Assembly (NCBI GenBank): GCA_937935075.1
Contig: CALGYB010000162.1
Span: forward strand, 1 to 47,330
Source of the DNA: an uncultured Roseiflexus sp.
GTDB taxonomy: Bacteria; Chloroflexota; Chloroflexia; Chloroflexales; Roseiflexaceae
Reading direction: 5' to 3'
DNA: 47,330 bases
Positions 8,268 through 17,268 of the stretch are shown in pieces. The notes below the pieces were generated by a model. That model was not told the origin of the DNA. It was given only the letters and a program-made list of their open reading frames with translations, and made no database searches. The position numbers and the translations under genes are program-made. Each line of letters begins with the position of its first letter. Within the stretch, counting starts at the first letter, position 1.

Positions 8268-9703
8268 ACCGTCTTCGCCTCCGTGAAAAACTCAAGGCTG
8301 TGGCGCCCGCCTTCGCGCCCGATGCCGCTCTGCTTCATGCCCCCAAACGGCACGCGCAGGTCGCGCACAAAGAAGTCGTTGACCCAGACGGTGCCAGCAT
8401 CAATGGCGCCGGCCACGCGCACGGCGCGTCCCAGGTTGCGCGTCTGCACAACCGCCGAGAGACCATACGCAACGCCGTTGGCAATGGCAATCGCTTCGTC
8501 CTCACCGTCGAACGGCGCAACCGTGACGACCGGACCGAAGATCTCCTCCTGGCAGACGCGGTCCTGCGGCTGAACGCCGACGATGATCGTCGGGTTGAGG
8601 AAATTGCCGCGATCAAACGGCGCCGACAGGTCGGGCTGATCGCCGCCGAGGACGATTTCCGCCTGCGTGCCGCGCGCAATGTCGATGTAACTGCGCACCC
8701 GCTGTAGATGCTCTGGCGCAATCAACGCCCCCACGGTCGTCTCCGGATCCATCGGATCGCCGACGCGCAACTGCTGCGTGGCGGCGATGAACCGCTGCAA
8801 GAACTCGTCGTAGATCGGGCGCTCGACCAGCAGCCGTGGACCGGCAAGGCAGAACTCTCCCTGGTTGAAAAAGGAAGAGCGCAGGCTGATCGCCACGGCG
8901 CGATCCAGGTCGGCATCGGCGAAAATGATATTGGCGCCCTTGCCGCCCAACTCGAACGACAGGCGCTTGAGGGTGTGCGATGCCGCGCCCATGATGATTT
9001 TGCCGGTCGTGCTCTCGCCGGTGAACGAGATCAACTGTACGCCAGGGTGCTGCGTCAGCAACGCGCCTGCCGACTCAGGACCAAACCCGTGGACAACGTT
9101 GAGCACCCCCGGCGGCAGACCGGCGCTGTGCGCGATCTGTGCCAGTTTCCACGCCCCGATCGGCGTCAATTCGGCGGGTTTGAGGACGACGGTATTGCCA
9201 AAGGCAAGCGCCGGACCGATCTTCCATGTCGCCTGGAGCATGGGAACATTCCAGGGAGTGATCAGCGCCGCCACGCCAACCGGCTGGCGCAGCACATAAT
9301 TAATGTAGCCGTTGTCCATGGGATAGGCTTCGCTATCGTGGGTGACGGCAAAATCGGCGAAGAACTCGATGTTGGCGGCGAGGCGCTGCACGTATCCGGC
9401 GCGGTTCTCGCGGATCGGTCTGCCGACATCCCAGGTTTCGATCTGTTCGAGTTCTTCCGTGTGCGCGCGAATTGCATCGGCGAACGCCTTCAACACCCGC
9501 CGCCGTTCGGCAGCGCCAGCGCGCCTCCATACGGCAAAGGCGCGCGTCGCCGCCTGCACCGCTGCATCGACTTCATCGGCGTGACCTTCCGGCGCCGTGC
9601 CGATGACTTCATTCGTCGCCGGGTAAAAAATCTCGAAGCGGCGCGTTCCTTCAACAAATGCGCCGTCGATGTAGTGTTGCACATGAAATGAAGGGATCTG
9701 CAT
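8249..9703 (-). CDS. 2-hydroxymuconate semialdehyde dehydrogenase
   Basis: A 484-aa NAD-dependent aldehyde dehydrogenase with catalytic Cys285 (NQGEFCLAG), general base Glu251 (ELGGKG), and the ITPWNVP and FTGESTTGK nucleotide-binding segments. It is the DmpC/XylG/HpaE type and should oxidise the dioxygenase product, 2-hydroxymuconic semialdehyde, to 2-hydroxymuconate. The long frame runs upstream to 10123, but that extension only shadows the decarboxylase gene. The ATG at 9701-9703 shares one base with the TAA of the upstream gene (TAATG), giving a normal N-terminus for the family. It is embedded in a tightly overlapping run of meta-pathway genes. An HpaE role (homoprotocatechuate pathway) is less likely because the downstream enzymes are of the catechol type. 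Confidence 0.88.
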   Translation of the reverse strand: MQIPSFHVQHYIDGAFVEGTRRFEIFYPATNEVIGTAPEGHADEVDAAVQAATRAFAVWRRAGAAERRRVLKAFADAIRAHTEELEQIETWDVGRPIRENRAGYVQRLAANIEFFADFAVTHDSEAYPMDNGYINYVLRQPVGVAALITPWNVPMLQATWKIGPALAFGNTVVLKPAELTPIGAWKLAQIAHSAGLPPGVLNVVHGFGPESAGALLTQHPGVQLISFTGESTTGKIIMGAASHTLKRLSFELGGKGANIIFADADLDRAVAISLRSSFFNQGEFCLAGPRLLVERPIYDEFLQRFIAATQQLRVGDPMDPETTVGALIAPEHLQRVRSYIDIARGTQAEIVLGGDQPDLSAPFDRGNFLNPTIIVGVQPQDRVCQEEIFGPVVTVAPFDGEDEAIAIANGVAYGLSAVVQTRNLGRAVRVAGAIDAGTVWVNDFFVRDLRVPFGGMKQSGIGREGGRHSLEFFTEAKTVCLSNQ

Positions 9704-10437
9704 TATTCTCGCTCCAATCGCACAATCAGGCAGTTTGCGTCTGGTCCGATCACTTCCAGCGTTCCCGGCTCGGCTGGCGTCGCTGCCGACGGTGAGCCGA
9801 AGAAGATGATCTGACCCGCGCGCAAACCGCCGGTCATCGTTGCCAGCCAGCCCAGGCGCGTGTACAGATTGCCAAGGGTGCGCAGGTCTCCCTCGGCGCG
9901 GAGCGTGCCGTTGAGGTAGAGACGCAGCATGCCGTCGGGCGGGTGATCGATCATGCGCACGCCGAGCAAGAACCCGCCGCCCGAACTGTTGTCGGCGACG
10001 ACTTCGGCAGCGCTGAAGCGATACCCCTCCCAGACGCTGTCCAGCACATCGACGCCGAGAAACCACCCGCCGACCGCGGCAGCGGCTGCGCCAGGAGCGG
10101 CGCCCGGCGCCAGCGGCGCACACAGCACAGCGGCGAGTTCCGGTTCGACGCGCGGCTGAATGAACCGGCTGAGCCGCACCGGGCTTTCCAGCATCATGTC
10201 GGAGAAAATGCGCCCGTAGACCGGCTCGGTGATGCCCATTTGCTGCTGTTTTGCCGGGCTGAGCAGCCCCAGTTTGTACCCCTTAATTGGCTGACCTTCG
10301 CCCAATGCCGTCTGAATGGCATACGCCTCCGCCAGCGTCACCTGACGCGCGTTTCCACGACTGGCAATCGCGCGGCGACTCGCGCGCGCCTGGCGAATTT
10401 CTTCCAATAGCGCCAGCGCATCAGCGCTCAGTTCCAT
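9703..10437 (-). CDS. 4-oxalocrotonate decarboxylase
   Basis: A 244-aa protein of the same fold family as the MhpD-type hydratase, assigned to 4-oxalocrotonate decarboxylase (DmpH/XylI type): 2-oxohex-3-enedioate to 2-hydroxypenta-2,4-dienoate plus CO2. Recognisable segments are IKGYKLGLLSPAKQQQMG, the acidic metal-binding region PRVEPELAAVL, and GGFLLGVRMID. In known systems decarboxylase and hydratase form a complex, which fits their closeness here. The start is ATG 10437 with AAGGAA about eight bases upstream; the longer frame to 10503 lies inside the tautomerase gene. It overlaps that gene by 17 bases and the dehydrogenase by one. A short Ala/Gly/Pro-rich stretch (around residue 110) is unusual but in frame. 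Confidence 0.78.
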   Translation of the reverse strand: MELSADALALLEEIRQARASRRAIASRGNARQVTLAEAYAIQTALGEGQPIKGYKLGLLSPAKQQQMGITEPVYGRIFSDMMLESPVRLSRFIQPRVEPELAAVLCAPLAPGAAPGAAAAAVGGWFLGVDVLDSVWEGYRFSAAEVVADNSSGGGFLLGVRMIDHPPDGMLRLYLNGTLRAEGDLRTLGNLYTRLGWLATMTGGLRAGQIIFFGSPSAATPAEPGTLEVIGPDANCLIVRLERE

Positions 10438-10633
10438 GGCTCGTTCCTTCACGCTCTGCCAGTGATCGCCCCCCAACGCCCCAGTGGGTTTTGGGGATTT
10501 CATAGATCACCAGGCGAACCTCTTCCAGCGGCAGATCGAAGTGGCGCGCGGCGCACTCCGAGAGGCGGCGCATCAGCGTTGCGCGCTGCTCATCCGTGCG
10601 CCCTTCGACCATTGTGACCCGCAATACCAGCAT
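10421..10633 (-). CDS. 4-oxalocrotonate tautomerase-like subunit lacking Pro-1
   Basis: A 70-aa tautomerase-fold protein that aligns closely with classical 4-OT: VEGRTDEQ (Arg-11 position), EEVRLVIYEI (Arg-39 position) and THWGVGG (Phe-50/Gly loop). The residue after Met is Leu, not the catalytic Pro, and no other in-frame start supplies a Pro. It may therefore be a non-catalytic or binding-site-donating subunit that partners the Pro-1 protein at 6967-7170. It overlaps the decarboxylase start by 17 bases, so the two are translationally coupled. The upstream neighbour is the flavin reductase, 12 bases away. Confidence 0.8.
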   Translation of the reverse strand: MLVLRVTMVEGRTDEQRATLMRRLSECAARHFDLPLEEVRLVIYEIPKTHWGVGGRSLAEREGTSHGTER

Positions 10634-10645
10634 GGCACGCTCTTT

Positions 10646-11200
10646 CTACCAGAGATACCAGAACGGACCCTCCGCGCCGGCGTCGCTGACCGTCTCCATC
10701 CGACCGTACTTGCCGGCAAAGAAGAGCAGCGGCGGTCCGTCGCGGCTGGCAAGGTATTCGACTTGCCCGATGTACAGCGTGTGGTCGCCTGCCGGGTGTG
10801 CATCGACCACCCGTGCAACGACGTGCGCCAGCGCGTTGTCGATCAGCGGCACACCATGCTGCCAGACGAATGGGATGTGCAATCCCTCGATCGGACGGCC
10901 CGCAAAATGCCGGCTGAGCGCCTCCTGGTCGTCTGCCAGCACGCTCACGCCGTAGCGACATCCTGGCGCCAGCAACGCATGCAGGCGCGCGCGCGCCGCA
11001 ACCGACACCAGCACCAGCGGCGGGTCGAGCGACACCGACAGGAACGAGTTCGCCGTCATCCCATGCGACTGCCCCTCGTGATAGGTCGTCACAATCGTGA
11101 CGCCGGTAGCGAATTTGCCCATCGTCATACGAAACTGGCGCGAGTCGAACGGCACAGGCGCAACAGTCGCCCCATCGGTTGGTACGGTCATGATGGTCAT
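10646..11200 (-). CDS. Flavin reductase, partner of the hydroxylase
   Basis: A 184-aa member of the flavin-reductase (HpaC/PheA2/FRP) split-barrel family. It uses NAD(P)H to make reduced flavin that diffuses to the oxygenase component, here probably the HpaB-type hydroxylase at 15259-16824. Family segments: MGKFATGVTIVTT, GMTANSFLSVSLDPPLVLVS, and the C-terminal GPPLLFFAGKYGR. Two ATGs (11200 and 11191) are possible; the second has GGAG nine bases upstream. It is separated from the oxygenase by five genes, unlike the adjacent hpaBC or pheA1A2 arrangement, but remains in the same transcription direction. The repeat array 11.24-11.40 kb lies upstream. Confidence 0.85.
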   Translation of the reverse strand: MTIMTVPTDGATVAPVPFDSRQFRMTMGKFATGVTIVTTYHEGQSHGMTANSFLSVSLDPPLVLVSVAARARLHALLAPGCRYGVSVLADDQEALSRHFAGRPIEGLHIPFVWQHGVPLIDNALAHVVARVVDAHPAGDHTLYIGQVEYLASRDGPPLLFFAGKYGRMETVSDAGAEGPFWYLW

Positions 11201-11237
11201 CTCCAGCCTTAATGGGATACGGATTTACGCGGGTGCG

Positions 11238-11405
11238 ACGGATCTGCTGTTGGCTTCGACAGGCTCAGCCAACGTCAGCCCCTCCTGGAACTGTCTTGCG
11301 GCTGCCGCTGGCTTCGACAGGCTCAGCCAACGTCAGCCCCTCCTGGAACTGTCTTGCGGCTGCCGTTGGCTTCGACAGGCTCAGCCAACGTCAGCCCCTC
11401 CGTAG
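11238..11405. repeat. 59-bp tandem repeat, about three copies
   Basis: Units begin with TTGGCTTCGACAGGCTCAGC and continue through CAACGTCAGCCCCTCCTGGA and ACTGTCTTGCGGCTGCCG. Copies start near 11250, 11309 and 11368 (spacing 59). The array runs into the 3' end of the aldolase gene, whose last two dozen codons and stop are made of repeat sequence. Confidence 0.9.
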
Positions 11406-12411
11406 ATTGCTCTCGTTTGCGCACCAGTTCGAGCGCTACATCCAGGATCCAGTCTTCCTGCCCGGCGACCGTCTGGCGCCGCCCTAATTCGATCAGAATG
11501 GCGCGCGGATCGATCCCCAATTGCTCGCCCACCCGCCTGGCATGCAGCAGAAACGTCGAGTAGACCCCGGCGTATCCGATGATAATGGCATCACGGTCGG
11601 GGAAGGGCTGGAAGGGCATAATCGGCGCCACCACATACTCGGCGGCGTCCATGAGCGCCAGTACGTCCAATCCTGGATTGACGCCCAGCCGGTCGAGCGC
11701 CGCCGCCAGCAACTCGGTGGCGGCGTTGCCCGCACCGGCGCCCAACCCGCGAAGACATCCATCGATCTGGTCGGCGCCCGCTTCCAGCGCCGCCAGCGTA
11801 TTGCCGATCCCCAAACCCAGGTTGTTATGCGCGTGGAAACCGACCTGCACCCGCAGCGCGGCTTTGAGCGCCCGCACCCGCGCCGCTGCGTCGTGCGGCA
11901 GCATCGCGCCCGCCGAATCGACCACATAGACGCAGTCGGCGCCATACGACTCCATCAGGGCTGCCTGCTCCGCCAGAAACTCAGGAGGCCGCATATGGGA
12001 CATCATGAGGAAGCCGACGGTTTCCAGCCCCATGTCCTTCGCCATCTTGAAATGCTCCTCGCTGATGTCCGCTTCGGTGCACTGGGTGGCGATCCGCAGC
12101 ACCTGCACGCCGCGTTCGACGGCGGCCTTCAACTCGCGGCGCGTTCCGATGCCGGGAAGGAGCAACGCCGCAATCCGCGCCCGTTCCGCCGCTTCGCGCG
12201 CCTCGGCAATCAGGTCGAGGTCGGGTGTGAGCGAGAAGCCGTACTGCAACGACGATCCTGCCAGCCCATCGCCGTGCGTCACCTCGATCACCGGCACACC
12301 GGCGCGATCCAGTGCGGTCACAATGTCGCGCACGTGCTGGCGGGTGAATGTATGCCGCATGGCGTGCGATCCATCGCGCAGGGTCGTATCGGTCAGGCGG
12401 GGCGCATTCAT
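11323..12411 (-). CDS. mhpE: 4-hydroxy-2-oxovalerate aldolase
   Basis: A 362-aa class II (metal-dependent) aldolase of the MhpE/DmpG/BphI type that splits 4-hydroxy-2-oxovalerate into pyruvate and acetaldehyde. The HMGL-like TIM barrel opens with [14 protein letters not shown] (Arg and Asp of the active site), carries [10 protein letters not shown] (metal-binding His pair), and ends with the DmpG communication domain. The ATG overlaps the stop of the acetaldehyde dehydrogenase (ATGA), as expected for two enzymes that channel acetaldehyde. Oddity: after about residue 336 (KREQSTEG) the sequence [19 protein letters not shown] is encoded by the 59-bp repeat, so the natural C-terminus has been replaced or extended by repeat DNA. 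The catalytic part looks intact. Confidence 0.92.
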   Translation of the reverse strand: MNAPRLTDTTLRDGSHAMRHTFTRQHVRDIVTALDRAGVPVIEVTHGDGLAGSSLQYGFSLTPDLDLIAEAREAAERARIAALLLPGIGTRRELKAAVERGVQVLRIATQCTEADISEEHFKMAKDMGLETVGFLMMSHMRPPEFLAEQAALMESYGADCVYVVDSAGAMLPHDAAARVRALKAALRVQVGFHAHNNLGLGIGNTLAALEAGADQIDGCLRGLGAGAGNAATELLAAALDRLGVNPGLDVLALMDAAEYVVAPIMPFQPFPDRDAIIIGYAGVYSTFLLHARRVGEQLGIDPRAILIELGRRQTVAGQEDWILDVALELVRKREQSTEGLTLAEPVEANGSRKTVPGGADVG

Positions 12412-13325
12412 ACCATCACCTCCCGACGACTCAGCAGATGTTGGGCAAAGACTTCGCCAACCCGCCGCGCAGAGGCCGTCATGATGTCGAGATTGCCAGC
12501 ATACGGCGGGAGGAAATGCCCCGCACCCTCGACCTCCAGCAGCACCGTCACTACTGGTTTACGCCCCCACGGCGTGTCGCGCATGTCGAACACCGGCGGA
12601 TTCTTCAGCCGGTAGCCAGGAACATACTGCTGCACCTCGGCAACCATCGCCTCGACAGAGTCGCGCACCTGCGCCGGGTCGAAATCGCCTTCCGGGATGG
12701 CGTAGACCGTATTGCGCATCAGGATCGGCGGTTCCGCCGGGTTGAGGATAATGATCGCCTTCCCCTGCTGCGCGCCGCCAATGACTTCCAGACCGTGCGC
12801 CGTGGTAAAGGTGAACTCGTCGATATTCTGGCGGGTGCCCGGTCCGGCGGATCGGCTGGCGACCGTGCTGACGATCTCAGCGTAGCGCACCGGCGTCACA
12901 CGGCTGACGGCATACACCAGCGGAATCGTCGCCTGACCGCCGCAGGTGATGAGGTTGACATTCGACGCATCGAGGTGCTGCCGGAGATTGACCGGCGGCA
13001 CAACATAGGGTCCACGCGCAGCCGGCGTCAGGTCAATGGCGATCCTGCCGGTCTCGTGCAAACGTTTTGCGTGGCGCACATGCGCTTTGGCGCTGGTCGC
13101 ATCGAAGACGATCTGAATCTCGGGGCGCTCCAGCACGGCATCGATGCCCTGTGCGCTCGCCGCCACCCCCAACGCGCGTGCGCGCGCCAGACCTTCGGAG
13201 TGGGGGTCGATCCCTGCCAGCAACACCAGTTCCATCGAACCGGGGCGATCAAGAAGTTTGTACATCAGGTCGGTTCCGATATTGCCGGAGCCGAGGATGG
13301 CCGCTTTTATCGTTTCATTGCCCAT
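12408..13325 (-). CDS. mhpF: Acetaldehyde dehydrogenase (acetylating)
   Basis: A 305-aa CoA-acylating aldehyde dehydrogenase (MhpF/DmpF/BphJ). It turns the acetaldehyde released by the aldolase into acetyl-CoA with NAD+ and CoA. The N-terminal Rossmann motif is [11 protein letters not shown], and the catalytic Cys128 sits in [12 protein letters not shown]. The length is typical. The start codon lies within the last codons of the IclR gene (19-base overlap) and the stop overlaps the aldolase ATG. This gives a coupled IclR-mhpF-mhpE block and completes the route from catechol to central metabolism. Confidence 0.95.
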   Translation of the reverse strand: MGNETIKAAILGSGNIGTDLMYKLLDRPGSMELVLLAGIDPHSEGLARARALGVAASAQGIDAVLERPEIQIVFDATSAKAHVRHAKRLHETGRIAIDLTPAARGPYVVPPVNLRQHLDASNVNLITCGGQATIPLVYAVSRVTPVRYAEIVSTVASRSAGPGTRQNIDEFTFTTAHGLEVIGGAQQGKAIIILNPAEPPILMRNTVYAIPEGDFDPAQVRDSVEAMVAEVQQYVPGYRLKNPPVFDMRDTPWGRKPVVTVLLEVEGAGHFLPPYAGNLDIMTASARRVGEVFAQHLLSRREVMV

Positions 13326-14083
13326 CGAGGCATTCCTCTATGGTAGCCCAGGTTTTCGGAAACACGCTGAGCCGCCTCTACAATCAGAGCGACATAACCG
13401 GCGCGCTGCGCCTGAAAGCGGTGCGTCGGCAACGAGATGCTCATTGCCGCAATCACGCGACCTTCAAAGTTGTAGATCGGCGCCGCCACACAGCAGAGAC
13501 CGATCGATACTTCTTCCTGATCACAGGCATAGCCGCGCTGCCGCACCAGTTCCAATTCGCGCGCCAGGTCTTCCGGCGTGGTGATCGTATGAGGAGTAAA
13601 GGCGTGCATGCCCTGCTGTTCGAGAATCTGCGCAACCTCGCTCCAGGGCGCGTGCGCGAGCAGCACCTTGCCGACGCCGCTACAGTGCGCCGGCAGCCGC
13701 GCGCCGACGCCCGACAGCGAGATGTGGACGGCGTGCGTTCCTTCGAGTTTCTCGACGTAGATCACCTGACCGTTCTCCAGCACCGCCAGGTGCATCGTTT
13801 CGCCCCAGCGCGCCACGACTTCTTCCATCACCTGGCGCGCCTCGGTGCGAAACTCGGTGGTTTTGAGCAGCGTCTGCCCGAATTCGAGCAACCGCCACCC
13901 CAGCCGATAGCGCCCCGGACCGGTGCGGCGCAATAATCCCTGCCCTGCCATGCTACTCAACAACTCCGACGTGCTCGATTTGGGCTGATCGAGTGCGCGC
14001 GCAATGTCGCCAACCGTCCACTCAGGGTGCGCCGGCGAGAACAGGTTCAGAACCTCGACCGCTTTCTGGAGTGTTTGAAGCAT
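13307..14083 (-). CDS. IclR-family transcriptional regulator
   Basis: A 258-aa IclR-type regulator with an N-terminal winged helix-turn-helix (residues about 1-65, [20 protein letters not shown] as recognition region) and a GAF-like effector domain ending with [15 protein letters not shown]. IclR proteins often control aromatic catabolism by binding an aromatic acid or ring-cleavage intermediate. Position within the cluster, overlapping mhpF, suggests it is autoregulated with the pathway and is its local regulator. GAGG precedes the ATG by eight bases. No operator could be picked out with confidence. Whether it activates or represses cannot be told from sequence. Confidence 0.9.
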   Translation of the reverse strand: MLQTLQKAVEVLNLFSPAHPEWTVGDIARALDQPKSSTSELLSSMAGQGLLRRTGPGRYRLGWRLLEFGQTLLKTTEFRTEARQVMEEVVARWGETMHLAVLENGQVIYVEKLEGTHAVHISLSGVGARLPAHCSGVGKVLLAHAPWSEVAQILEQQGMHAFTPHTITTPEDLARELELVRQRGYACDQEEVSIGLCCVAAPIYNFEGRVIAAMSISLPTHRFQAQRAGYVALIVEAAQRVSENLGYHRGMPRWAMKR

Positions 14084-14224
14084 GGCATACCTCGCTGGGG
14101 CAGGTCGCTGACCTGCCCTTACGGTACGCTACCAGACCCGCCAGGGCAGGTCTCAGACCTGCCCCTCCTTGTCTCCCCTCTCCCGCAGTACAGGAGAGGG
14201 GCAGGAGGGTGAGGGCCAACCGAA
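14084..14224. repeat. Short palindromic repeats between regulator and dioxygenase
   Basis: Bases 14098-14170 carry GGGGCAGGTCGCTGACCTGCCC and GGGCAGGTCTCAGACCTGCCCC, members of the GGGTCTGAGACCC-like palindrome family seen at 26.8, 27.9 and 41.4 kb. A second inverted pair follows, CCCCTCTCCCGCAGTACAGGAGAGGGG (about 14176-14202). Confidence 0.8.
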
Positions 14225-15232
14225 TCAACTCGCTCCGACCAGCTCTTCCTCGGTGCGCGCCTGCGCTTCCTTCTGCACCGGCGGCGTGCCGTACATAAAG
14301 TACTCGGCGGGCAGCGGTGAACCGAACCAGATAATCCCCTTCGCCAGGTTCGACTCATGCCAGGTGATCGGCTTCCAGTCCGGATCGAAGATCAGGTAGC
14401 CAGCGTCGCCGAACAGTTCGACGCGGTTGCCGCCCGGCTCGAAGACGTACATGAAGAGCGCCTGGCTGATGCCGTGCTTGCCCGGTCCCGCCTCAATTGT
14501 AATGCCATAATCGGAAAAGACATCAGCAATGTCCGACAGGTGCTGCGGGATGCCGTACCAGTAGCAGATGTGGTGCAGGCGCCCCTTCGCGCCGGTGGCG
14601 TCGCGCATGGTTGCCACTTCGTGGACGAGCGGGCTGACGCTAAGCCACGCGCCCGCTTCGGAACCGTCGTTCAGAATGATGTGTTCCCGCAGCCGGAACC
14701 CGAGTTGATCCATCATAAACTGCTTGTTGGGCGTGACGTTCTGGCACAGCAGGTTCACATGGTCGATGCGGCGCACCGGCACGCCGCGCAGCGGCCGCTT
14801 CTGCGGGCGGTTGAGCAGTTCGGTGCGCATCGCTTCGGGCGCCTGGTAGTACTCCACGTCCCAGAACAGTTCCATCAGGTGACCATCAGGCGTGGTGAAC
14901 TGATAGGCGCGCCCATGCCCGTGGTCGCCGTCGATCCAGCCGCGCCCCAGGCCAACCGCCTCAATCGCCTGTACGCGGCGATCGAGCGCCTGCGGCGACG
15001 TCGTGCGCCAGGCGACATGCCCCAGACCCGGCTGATCCGCCTCGGTGACCTTCAGGCTGTGATGGTAATAATCCTCATACGCGCGCAGATAGACCGATTT
15101 CCCCGACCGCTCGGTTTCCTCGAGGCCGAGCAGGTCCTTGAAGAACCAGAGGGTGTCGTTCAATTTCGGCGTCAGGATTTCGACGTGCGCCAGTTGCGCG
15201 ACATCGAAGATCGGCTCTTTGTAGTCCGTCAT
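14225..15232 (-). CDS. Extradiol ring-cleavage dioxygenase (catechol 2,3-dioxygenase type)
   Basis: A 335-aa type I (vicinal oxygen chelate) extradiol dioxygenase. It opens catechol next to the hydroxyls with O2 and Fe(II), giving 2-hydroxymuconic semialdehyde. The second VOC domain supplies the iron ligands: His158 ([13 protein letters not shown]), His220 or 221 ([11 protein letters not shown]) and Glu272 (NRVELFGD). Length and C-terminal tail agree with catechol 2,3-dioxygenases and 3,4-dihydroxyphenylacetate 2,3-dioxygenases. The lower-pathway genes favour catechol as substrate. A strong AAGGAGG lies seven bases before the ATG, and the gene starts 26 bases after the hydroxylase stop, so they are probably co-transcribed. 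Confidence 0.9.
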   Translation of the reverse strand: MTDYKEPIFDVAQLAHVEILTPKLNDTLWFFKDLLGLEETERSGKSVYLRAYEDYYHHSLKVTEADQPGLGHVAWRTTSPQALDRRVQAIEAVGLGRGWIDGDHGHGRAYQFTTPDGHLMELFWDVEYYQAPEAMRTELLNRPQKRPLRGVPVRRIDHVNLLCQNVTPNKQFMMDQLGFRLREHIILNDGSEAGAWLSVSPLVHEVATMRDATGAKGRLHHICYWYGIPQHLSDIADVFSDYGITIEAGPGKHGISQALFMYVFEPGGNRVELFGDAGYLIFDPDWKPITWHESNLAKGIIWFGSPLPAEYFMYGTPPVQKEAQARTEEELVGAS

Positions 15233-15258
15233 GGCTCATCCTCCTTCTTTGCAGGATT

Positions 15259-16824
15259 TTACTTGCCGTTGCCAAACCGTCGTAGGATGACATTCACATC
15301 ATCGGGGTTGATCAGATCGGGAACCGTCCAGCCATCGAGATCGTACTCGCCGAGGCAGCGTTCGGCGAACCCTTTGTACTGATCAGCGGCGCCGGTCGCC
15401 ATCGCTGTCAGCAACACCTCGAGGCGGATGTTCTCGTGATTGCCAGCATAGTTGCGCTCGTACAGTTCGTGGCGTCCGCCGAACTCGGAACCGATCGCAT
15501 CCCACAGCAGTTTCATCAGTTTGACGCGATCAAGCGACGAGTAGCCGTTCGAGCCGCGCAGATACTTGTCGAGATAGCCGCGGATTTCGGGGGTCTTGAA
15601 ATCGACGGCGTGCGAGTTGAGGTAGATCAGCGCACTAGCGACATCGCTCTCGATCAGTTCCTTGACGCGCGGGTACGCCATCGTTGCAAACACGCGGTAC
15701 GCCAGGCCGTAATCGAGATTCGGCAGCACTGCGCCGTCATTCCAGGGGATCGGCGCGCGCGCCATCGCATCACTGATCGCCCAGAACAGGTTGCGCCACG
15801 CAAGCACCTCGCCGACGCGCGCCTGCACGCCACGGAACTCCTTCGCGCCCGTCGCCTCGACCGCTTTCAGGAACAGACCGGCGATAAAGTCGAGTTTGAC
15901 CGCCATGCGGGTGCAGCCATGGAACGTAAAGCGCGGAATGAAGCCGGAAAGCGGGAAGAAGGCATTGACCTTCTCGACATCGCCGTAGACGAAGACATTC
16001 TCCCAGGGGATCAACACCTGGTCGAAGATCATCACCGAGTCGTTCTCATCGAGGCGGCTCGAAAGCGGATAATCGAACGGGCTGCCCATGACCTCCGCCG
16101 CCATCTCATACGACGGGCGGGCGATCAACTTGATGCCGGGCGCGTCCATTGGCACAATAAAAATCAGGGCGAACTCTTTGCTCCTGATCGGCAGCGGACC
16201 GTAGTGCGCAATGAAGTTGTAGTGCGTCAATGCCGAACCGGTAGCGACGACCTTCGCGCCGCTGACGATCAGACCGGCGTCGGTCTCGCGCTCGACATGC
16301 ATGTACACATCACGGATTTCGTCCGGGGGACGGTTGCGATCAATCGGCGGGTTGACGATTGCGTGGTTGAAGTAGAGCACCCGCTCCTGTGATTCGCGGT
16401 ACCAGCGCCGCGCATTCTCCTGGTAGGGGGAGTAAAACTCCGCATTCGCGCCAAGCGTTGCCAGAAAAGCGGCTTTGTAATCAGGACTGCGCCCCATCCA
16501 GCCGTAGGTCAGCCGCGACCACTCAGCGATTGCATCACGTGCGCCAACCAGGTCATCGGCGCTGCGCGATGCGCGGAAGAACTTGTGGGTGAAACCGCCG
16601 TTGCCGGTATCGGTGGGGCAGGTCAGAACCGATTGCTTCCCAGGGTCGTGCAGTGCATCATAGAGGCGAGCAACCATGCGGGTGGCGTTGCGGAACGCCG
16701 GGTGGACGGTAATGTCCTTGACGCGCTCGCCATAAATCCAGATTTCACGTCCATCACGCAGGCTTTCCAGATACTCCTCGCCGGTGAGGGGCACGATCGT
16801 TTTCGCTACAGTCTCGACGGTCAT
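15259..16824 (-). CDS. HpaB/PheA1-type flavin-dependent aromatic hydroxylase, oxygenase component
   Basis: A 521-aa FADH2-dependent monooxygenase of the 4-hydroxyphenylacetate 3-monooxygenase large-subunit family (acyl-CoA dehydrogenase fold). It inserts one O atom ortho to a phenolic OH, using reduced flavin from the reductase at 10646-11200. Family segments: [20 protein letters not shown] at the N-terminus, [30 protein letters not shown] and [10 protein letters not shown]. The family includes HpaB and the two-component phenol hydroxylases (PheA1 of thermophilic bacilli). Since the rest of the cluster degrades catechol and not homoprotocatechuate, phenol-like substrates are the better guess. 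GGGAGG precedes the ATG. It is the first gene of the cluster. Confidence 0.9.
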   Translation of the reverse strand: MTVETVAKTIVPLTGEEYLESLRDGREIWIYGERVKDITVHPAFRNATRMVARLYDALHDPGKQSVLTCPTDTGNGGFTHKFFRASRSADDLVGARDAIAEWSRLTYGWMGRSPDYKAAFLATLGANAEFYSPYQENARRWYRESQERVLYFNHAIVNPPIDRNRPPDEIRDVYMHVERETDAGLIVSGAKVVATGSALTHYNFIAHYGPLPIRSKEFALIFIVPMDAPGIKLIARPSYEMAAEVMGSPFDYPLSSRLDENDSVMIFDQVLIPWENVFVYGDVEKVNAFFPLSGFIPRFTFHGCTRMAVKLDFIAGLFLKAVEATGAKEFRGVQARVGEVLAWRNLFWAISDAMARAPIPWNDGAVLPNLDYGLAYRVFATMAYPRVKELIESDVASALIYLNSHAVDFKTPEIRGYLDKYLRGSNGYSSLDRVKLMKLLWDAIGSEFGGRHELYERNYAGNHENIRLEVLLTAMATGAADQYKGFAERCLGEYDLDGWTVPDLINPDDVNVILRRFGNGK

Positions 16825-17202
16825 TCGTTGACCTCCCTTTGCTTCGTGCTATTGCCATCGACGCCGTTCATAAGAAAACACCCATCATAGCCGCCTGCCA
16901 TGCGGCCCTGTGTCACCTCCTTACTTCTCCTGCCTGTTGCGAATTGCCGGATGCGGAGACGATTGGTTGAAACAACGTTATCGTGATGGCTTAAGGCTAC
17001 CACTGATACGAAGAAACTTCCAGACCGATTTTCGGCATAGCCGAACGGCGTCTTGATTTGTCGAATGATTGTGGTGAACAGGTTGTGTGGGCGTGTATCA
17101 TAAGGGGGACACGGATCCACACGGAGGCGGACGGTCGGCGGCAGGCCCTTCAGGGACGATTGAAATCGCTGGCAGCCGCTGCATCCAGCCAGCGCCGTTC
17201 AG
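16825..17202. other. Intergenic leader region upstream of hydroxylase operon
   Basis: No gene of convincing quality. The minus strand holds an AAGGAGG near 16917 followed by a small frame (ATG about 16901 to stop at 16821, 26 codons) whose TGA overlaps the hydroxylase ATG. It might be a leader peptide but shows no conserved features. No clear promoter was found for the minus strand. Confidence 0.3.
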
Positions 17203-17231
17203 TTGCAATAGTAGTACGTTTGCTCTACAAT
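17203..17231 (+). promoter_or_regulatory. Sigma70-like promoter
   Basis: TTGCAA (17203-17208), a 17-base spacer and TACAAT (17226-17231). It points toward the nucleotidyltransferase remnant and the NurA-like gene. Both hexamers match consensus at five of six or four of six positions with ideal spacing. Confidence 0.6.
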
Positions 17232-17268
17232 GGTGCGTAGTCACCATGTGACAGGAAAGGCCAACTCA

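Noticed and set aside
9704-10123. N-terminal extension making the aldehyde dehydrogenase 624 aa
   Set aside because: The extra 139 codons run antisense-free but overlap the decarboxylase in another frame, show no domain, and the TAATG junction gives a normal start at 9703.
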